Shown here: positions 7,456 to 10,123 of the stretch, piece after piece
Layout of the letters: each line of letters opens with the position of its first letter
How positions within the stretch are numbered: position 1 is the first letter of the stretch
Assembly (NCBI GenBank): GCA_018663815.1
Contig: JABJPQ010000269.1
Location: 1-10,123, forward strand
From: Halobacteriovoraceae bacterium
GTDB taxonomy: Bacteria; Bdellovibrionota; Bacteriovoracia; Bacteriovoracales; Bacteriovoracaceae
Reading direction: 5' to 3'
Length of the DNA: 10,123 bases
Made by a program: the position numbers and the translations under genes
Notes under the pieces: model-generated
What the model saw: only the letters and a program-made list of their open reading frames with translations
Databases searched by the model: none
Told to the model about the DNA's origin: nothing

Positions 7456-8952
7456 ATGTTTAGTAACACAGCTTACGAAGCACTGTATCAATACCTTGGA
7501 CTGGAACTACATTCTCAGTTTATTACTGCCATTACATCTGAAGTCTTTTTCAAAGCAATGGTTTTAATAATCTTTGGTGTCGTCTTCTTTGTCACGATAG
7601 TTAAGTTTTTCTCAAGGTATATGCCAAATACTCTTGTTTCAAAGAAACAGATTCCTTTATCTGCTTTTGTTAAAGTAATTTTTTGCCTATTCTTAGGGCT
7701 TGCTCTTTTGAGAGTTGGTTCTACTACTGGCGTAAGAAACTACTATGGTGATTCTTGGAATGATAATCCCTACATCAAAACTAGATATGGTGACGTAAAA
7801 GAAAAAACTAAAGTTAGCTTTATTTTTGATTTATTGAGTCGAACCGCAGAAGAATCAAGTGCATTTTTAGGACGAATAGTTGATAAAATCATGGCAAAAA
7901 GTCACTCTCAACTAGGTGCGCCAAATTTCTTTTATAAAGCGATTATGTACTCAGGAACCGCAACTATAGATGATTCAAACTTAAAGGAACTTGTTCATTT
8001 TTACACTGAAAATTGTTTTGAAAAGGCACTTCCTCTAATTGGAGAGGCCCGTGCGAAAAATAAGTTAAACTTATTTTTTAATCAAGATAATGGAGTCGAT
8101 CGCAAATTATCTGAAATTGAAATTAAAACGGAAGATGGTGTTGCCTACTCTTGCCTTGATGTAAAAAATGAAGTCAGAACAAGTCTTAAGCAGTATGCAA
8201 CTTCCCATCATGTTCGCTTTATTAACTCAAGTGGAAGGTTCGTTTACCCAATTAAAGATGAGGCTGCACAGAATATGCACATGGCCAATATGCTTGTAAA
8301 TCACTACATGGATGATAAAGAATCAGTCATGGGGATTATGAAAGGTTCTCAATTACCTGGAACAACTGGCAGAGTCTTTCAATATCTTAATCGGCTATTT
8401 TCCTTTGATGCTATTCTTTCACTCATTGGGTTTTCTGAATCTCATGGAGCATCTGAGGCAGCAGTAAGAAGTCAAAAATTTAGCGAGCATCTGGCCCGTG
8501 CACCTCACGTTGCGGGGCTTATCAAGCTTGCTCTCGTTGCTATTTTTCCTTTCCTTATTTTCTTTATTGTCGCTGGAAAATGGAAAGTTCTTATCTACTG
8601 GTTTGCCATCTATTTTTCAGTTCTTCTTTGGACTCCGCTCTGGGTTTTGTTTTACCACATAATGACAAGCCTGGCCCAGTCAACCGAAGTGATGCAGGAA
8701 TTTGGTCAATTTTCTGATGGGATTTCACTGTACGGAGCGAAGCTTATCAGTTCTAGAATGTACTACTTCTATTCTATATATTCTTGGCTTCAACTTTTGG
8801 TTGCGACATTAACAACTGGAAGTGTCGTGTTCTTTTTAAGACCCATGTTAATGGAAAACAACGAAGAATCTGCACCAGAATTCATTGGTGGTGCGAGTAA
8901 TACAGCGAGTACTGCAACAACGGCAGTTAAAGCAGTGGGAGCAGTATTATGA
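7456..8952 (+). CDS. traG: TraG-like membrane protein, N-terminal half only
   Basis: 498 residues with about five membrane helices: two near the N terminus (about 33-52 and 69-87), a long soluble loop (90-350), then three (354-373, 376-401, 442-462). The segment IFPFLIFFIVAGKWKVLIYW...LLWTPLWVLFYHIM resembles the TraG N-terminal domain, where a helix pair contains a Trp-rich PLW motif. F TraG is about 940 aa; its N-terminal half acts in pilus assembly and its large periplasmic C-terminal half in mating-pair stabilisation and entry exclusion. Here the protein ends shortly after the last helix with an Ala/Thr-rich tail, so the C-terminal domain is absent. It starts 2 nt after traH and overlaps the next ORF by ATGA. 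Confidence 0.65.
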   Translation: MFSNTAYEALYQYLGLELHSQFITAITSEVFFKAMVLIIFGVVFFVTIVKFFSRYMPNTLVSKKQIPLSAFVKVIFCLFLGLALLRVGSTTGVRNYYGDSWNDNPYIKTRYGDVKEKTKVSFIFDLLSRTAEESSAFLGRIVDKIMAKSHSQLGAPNFFYKAIMYSGTATIDDSNLKELVHFYTENCFEKALPLIGEARAKNKLNLFFNQDNGVDRKLSEIEIKTEDGVAYSCLDVKNEVRTSLKQYATSHHVRFINSSGRFVYPIKDEAAQNMHMANMLVNHYMDDKESVMGIMKGSQLPGTTGRVFQYLNRLFSFDAILSLIGFSESHGASEAAVRSQKFSEHLARAPHVAGLIKLALVAIFPFLIFFIVAGKWKVLIYWFAIYFSVLLWTPLWVLFYHIMTSLAQSTEVMQEFGQFSDGISLYGAKLISSRMYYFYSIYSWLQLLVATLTTGSVVFFLRPMLMENNEESAPEFIGGASNTASTATTAVKAVGAVL

Positions 8953-9062
8953 GTTCTTTTATGGTGAGTGTAACGAGTTTAAAAGAGCAGCATAGCTGCT
9001 CTCTCGGGGGTTTGGGGGCTCGCCCTCAACAAGCAAAAAAGGGCCCTGCCCGTACTCCGTAG
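8949..9062 (+). CDS. Short ORF coupled to traG, running into a structured GC-rich tract
   Basis: A 37-codon ORF whose ATG overlaps the traG stop (ATGA), with GGGAG about 6 nt upstream, the same coupling used elsewhere in this operon. The first ten residues (MSSFMVSVTS) look like a normal gene start. From codon 12 it reads through inverted repeats and two G5 runs, giving a Gly/Pro/Arg-rich tail unlike the neighbouring proteins. It may be the remnant of a downstream tra gene cut off by a rearrangement, or a non-functional reading frame over a regulatory or oriT sequence. I do not recognise a function. Confidence 0.3.
   Translation: MSSFMVSVTSLKEQHSCSLGGLGARPQQAKKGPARTP
8984..9002 (+). repeat. 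Inverted repeat, 8-bp stem with ATA loop
   Basis: AGAGCAGC and GCTGCTCT are perfect complements around ATA. No T-run follows, so it is not a simple terminator. It opens a tract of consecutive hairpins and could be a relaxase or accessory-protein binding site. Confidence 0.6.
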
Positions 9063-9072
9063 GAGTTTTTTT
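9054..9072 (+). terminator. Possible weak intrinsic terminator of the tra operon
   Basis: ACTCC and GGAGT form a 5-bp hairpin with a GTA loop, followed directly by seven T (9066-9072). It lies about 100 nt after traG and overlaps the stop of the short ORF. The stem is short, so efficiency is doubtful. GGAGTTT can instead pair with AAACTCC at 9088-9094. Confidence 0.35.
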
Positions 9073-9074
9073 GG

Positions 9075-9094
9075 GGTGTTTGGTACCAAACTCC
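9075..9094 (+). repeat. Palindrome GTTTGGTACCAAAC with flanking GG/CC
   Basis: A perfect 14-bp palindrome at 9078-9091. Beyond a single T:T mismatch, GG (9075-9076) and CC (9093-9094) also pair. Such a site fits binding by a dimeric protein, for example a ribbon-helix-helix relaxosome or repressor protein; MobC-like proteins are of this kind. Which protein binds is unknown. Confidence 0.55.
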
Positions 9095-9168
9095 ATACTT
9101 GCATGAAAAAAATAAGAAAAACTACCAAAGCAGAAAACAAAACAAACCAAAATAAAAAAGGACAAAAA

Positions 9169-9513
9169 ATGAGACAAAACAAAATAACAAAAACAACAAA
9201 ACAAAAAATAGGACTACTAGTAACAATAATAACAATTACAACAAGCTGTGCAACAAATAACAATCATAAGAAACTAGCCCTAAAAATAATTAAAAACAAC
9301 AACGTAATACTAAAAGAAATTAAAAAAGAACGAAAAGAAAAACCAGTTAGACCAAACGTAAATAAATCACGAGCTTTAATAAAAGCAGAAAGGAGATTAA
9401 TAACAGCAATTAACGCCGTAATAATATCAAATAATACTTTGAAAAAAGAATTTACTAAAAAGTCAATAAAGGAGGCAAATTATGGACAAAATGAAAGACA
9501 CGATTATCGTTGA
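9169..9513 (+). CDS. Small A-rich-coded putative lipoprotein
   Basis: 114 residues from ATG 9169, preceded by AAAAGGA at 6 nt spacing. The frame is open upstream to 9076, but that ATG lies in the palindrome region and has no site. The N terminus is a signal-peptide-like sequence (KIGLLVTIITITTSC) with a Cys at 27, so it is probably a lipoprotein, though the TTSC lipobox is weak. The rest is very basic and rich in Lys, Asn and Ile. The coding strand is extremely A-rich and almost lacks G and T runs, unlike the tra genes, which suggests a different origin. Small lipoproteins near T4SS genes can act in entry exclusion (TrbK, for example), but nothing here proves that. It overlaps the next ORF by 32 nt. 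Confidence 0.55.
   Translation: MRQNKITKTTKQKIGLLVTIITITTSCATNNNHKKLALKIIKNNNVILKEIKKERKEKPVRPNVNKSRALIKAERRLITAINAVIISNNTLKKEFTKKSIKEANYGQNERHDYR
9467..9475 (+). promoter_or_regulatory. Consensus Shine-Dalgarno of the 58-aa ORF
   Basis: TAAAGGAGG lies 6 nt before ATG 9482 and inside the lipoprotein gene. This strong site is the main support for the short ORF. Confidence 0.8.
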
Positions 9514-9658
9514 AGATCATTTAATGAAAGCAATTGGAAAATCAGAAGTATTAATTGAAGAACACAAAGAAGCATTTGAAGATCTAGAAGAAAGCACAGA
9601 AGACTTAGAAGGATGGGTCACTATATTTTTCAAGGCAATTAAAAACGCATTACTTTAA
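9482..9658 (+). CDS. Small acidic hypothetical protein
   Basis: A 58-residue ORF with one of the best ribosome binding sites in the window. The sequence starts MDKMKDTIIVEDHLMKAIGK. It is followed by a Glu/Asp-rich helix (LIEEHKEAFEDLEESTEDLEG) with a heptad-like pattern, and an amphipathic or mildly hydrophobic C-terminal stretch (WVTIFFKAIKNALL). No signal peptide. It overlaps the lipoprotein gene upstream and ends 19 nt before mobC, so it is probably in the mobilization operon. I do not recognise the family; a regulatory or relaxosome accessory role is only inferred from position. Confidence 0.6.
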   Translation: MDKMKDTIIVEDHLMKAIGKSEVLIEEHKEAFEDLEESTEDLEGWVTIFFKAIKNALL

Positions 9659-9677
9659 ATCAACAAAGGACAAATCA

Positions 9678-10025
9678 ATGAGTAACGAAAGACAATTAGA
9701 ATTAGCAATAGAAGGTTCAAGTCATGTGCGACTCCCTGCTATGGAATATCAAAGACTCGTAAAAGATAGTCAAAAATTAAGAAAATCAATTCCTGTACTT
9801 TTAAGAGATGCTTATTTCAATCGACTTCCTACAAAAGTCCTTTGGGGGTCAGAAGACCTTAGAAAAATAATTAGTGAATTGAACAGAATCGGAAACAATA
9901 TTAATCAAATAGCAAGAAAGGTTAATGTAAGTGTCATGTGTGGCTGGCATCCAGTTCTTGAAGAGGCTCAAGTAGATTTCATAAAGTTAAAAGATTCAAT
10001 GTACCTTGGATACAATCACAAATAG
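9678..10025 (+). CDS. mobC: MobC-like relaxosome accessory protein
   Basis: 115 residues, preceded by AAAGGA at 7 nt. The N-terminal part (about 16-46: HVRLPAMEYQRLVKDSQ, then SIPVLLRDA) has the strand-helix-helix layout of a ribbon-helix-helix DNA-binding domain. Residues 61-83 carry the hallmark of MobC-family proteins: LRKIISELNRIGNNINQIAR followed by KVN. Family members bind oriT and help open the DNA so the relaxase can nick. Length is typical (about 100-130 aa). The next gene begins 9 nt later, and mobC is normally directly followed by the relaxase gene. The palindromes at 8984-9097 are candidate targets. Confidence 0.88.
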   Translation: MSNERQLELAIEGSSHVRLPAMEYQRLVKDSQKLRKSIPVLLRDAYFNRLPTKVLWGSEDLRKIISELNRIGNNINQIARKVNVSVMCGWHPVLEEAQVDFIKLKDSMYLGYNHK

Positions 10026-10034
10026 GTAAAAAAT

Positions 10035-10123
10035 ATGGCAATGGTTAAAGTCGGTTGGCGTTCAGAAGAAAGTAAAAATAGAGAAATGTCTGCCAAGACT
10101 TATGAGAAATATCTAAATAAAGA
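10035..10123 (+). CDS. 5' end of the gene after mobC, possibly the relaxase (partial)
   Basis: Twenty-nine codons are visible (MAMVKVGWRSEESKNREMSAKTYEKYLNK) before the window ends. The ATG at 10035 follows mobC by 9 nt, with an AGG about 7 nt upstream; an ATG two codons later is also possible. The position right after mobC is where the relaxase gene usually sits, but the visible residues show no relaxase motif, so the product is inferred only from context. Confidence 0.4.
   Translation, partial: MAMVKVGWRSEESKNREMSAKTYEKYLNK

Larger units (their letters stand above)
8984..9097 (+). other. GC-rich structured tract, candidate origin of transfer
   Basis: Between the T4SS operon and mobC lies a sharply GC-rich tract in an AT-rich window, with five consecutive small inverted repeats: 8984-9002; GGGC/GCCC at 9016-9025; GGGC/GCCC at 9041-9051; ACTCC/GGAGT at 9054-9066; and a palindrome at 9075-9094. 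Two G5 runs flank TTT at 9006-9018. CCTGCCCG at 9045-9052 resembles the nick region of P-type (RP4-like) oriT sites, where the core reads ATCCTGCCCG. The usual place of oriT is just upstream of mobC and relaxase genes. The nick match is short, and the mobC gene is about 600 bp away, so this is a proposal. Confidence 0.35.

Noticed and set aside
9006..9076. Possible G-quadruplex from four G-runs
   Set aside because: Only the first two runs are close; the other loops are over 20 nt, too long for a convincing quadruplex.
8959..9263. Minus-strand ORFs encoding Phe/Val/Leu-rich, membrane-like proteins
   Set aside because: These are the reverse complement of the A-rich lipoprotein gene, so hydrophobic codons are expected by chance. 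They oppose every neighbour, and the longer one would need a non-ATG start.
1..10123. CRISPR array, tRNA, rRNA or insertion sequence
   Set aside because: I saw no regularly spaced repeats, no cloverleaf-like sequence with tRNA hallmarks, no rRNA and no transposase.

Overview
The window is an AT-rich stretch, roughly one third GC by eye, from a diderm (Gram-negative) bacterium. Every gene I accept lies on the + strand. It carries most of the core of an F-type (MPF-F) conjugative type IV secretion system (T4SS), followed by a mobilization region. This is therefore part of a conjugative plasmid or an integrative conjugative element. The diderm assignment rests on a TraV-type outer-membrane lipoprotein, a TraK secretin-like protein and a TraB/VirB10 bridge. 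A host among AT-rich predatory or marine Proteobacteria/Bdellovibrionota is only a guess. GGCC is clearly more frequent than base composition predicts, which may be a host signature.

Layout. Positions 3-320 hold the 3' end of a multi-spanning membrane protein. An unrecognised 72-aa ORF follows (348-566). Then come a traE/virB8-like gene (556-1302), traK/virB9-like (1305-2084), traB/virB10-like in two reading frames (2081-2425 and 2413/2581-3300), traV/virB7-like lipoprotein (3260-3538), traC/virB4-like ATPase (3550-6147), traH-like (6134-7453) and a half-length traG-like gene (7456-8952). Genes overlap or abut almost everywhere (ATGA junctions, 11-41 nt overlaps, 2-nt gaps), so 348-8952 reads as one translationally coupled operon.

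After traG the character changes. A 37-codon ORF starts on an ATGA overlap, inside which begins a short GC-rich tract (about 8984-9097) packed with consecutive inverted repeats and a T-run. I propose it as a combined 3' operon end and candidate oriT. It is followed by an extremely A-rich gene for a small putative lipoprotein (9169-9513), a 58-codon acidic ORF (9482-9658), a mobC-like relaxosome gene (9678-10025) and the first 29 codons of the next gene (10035 onward), plausibly the relaxase.

How it works together (established family roles): TraB, TraK and TraV form the envelope-spanning core. TraE contributes to the inner-membrane part, TraC is the cytoplasmic assembly ATPase, and TraH and TraG act in F-pilus assembly. 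MobC helps the relaxase nick DNA at oriT. TraW, TraU, TraN, TraF, TrbC, the pilin and the coupling protein TraD are not seen here.

The two most interesting points are the traB frame break, which coincides with a stop codon and a perfect stem-loop, and the structured GC-rich tract between the T4SS operon and mobC.
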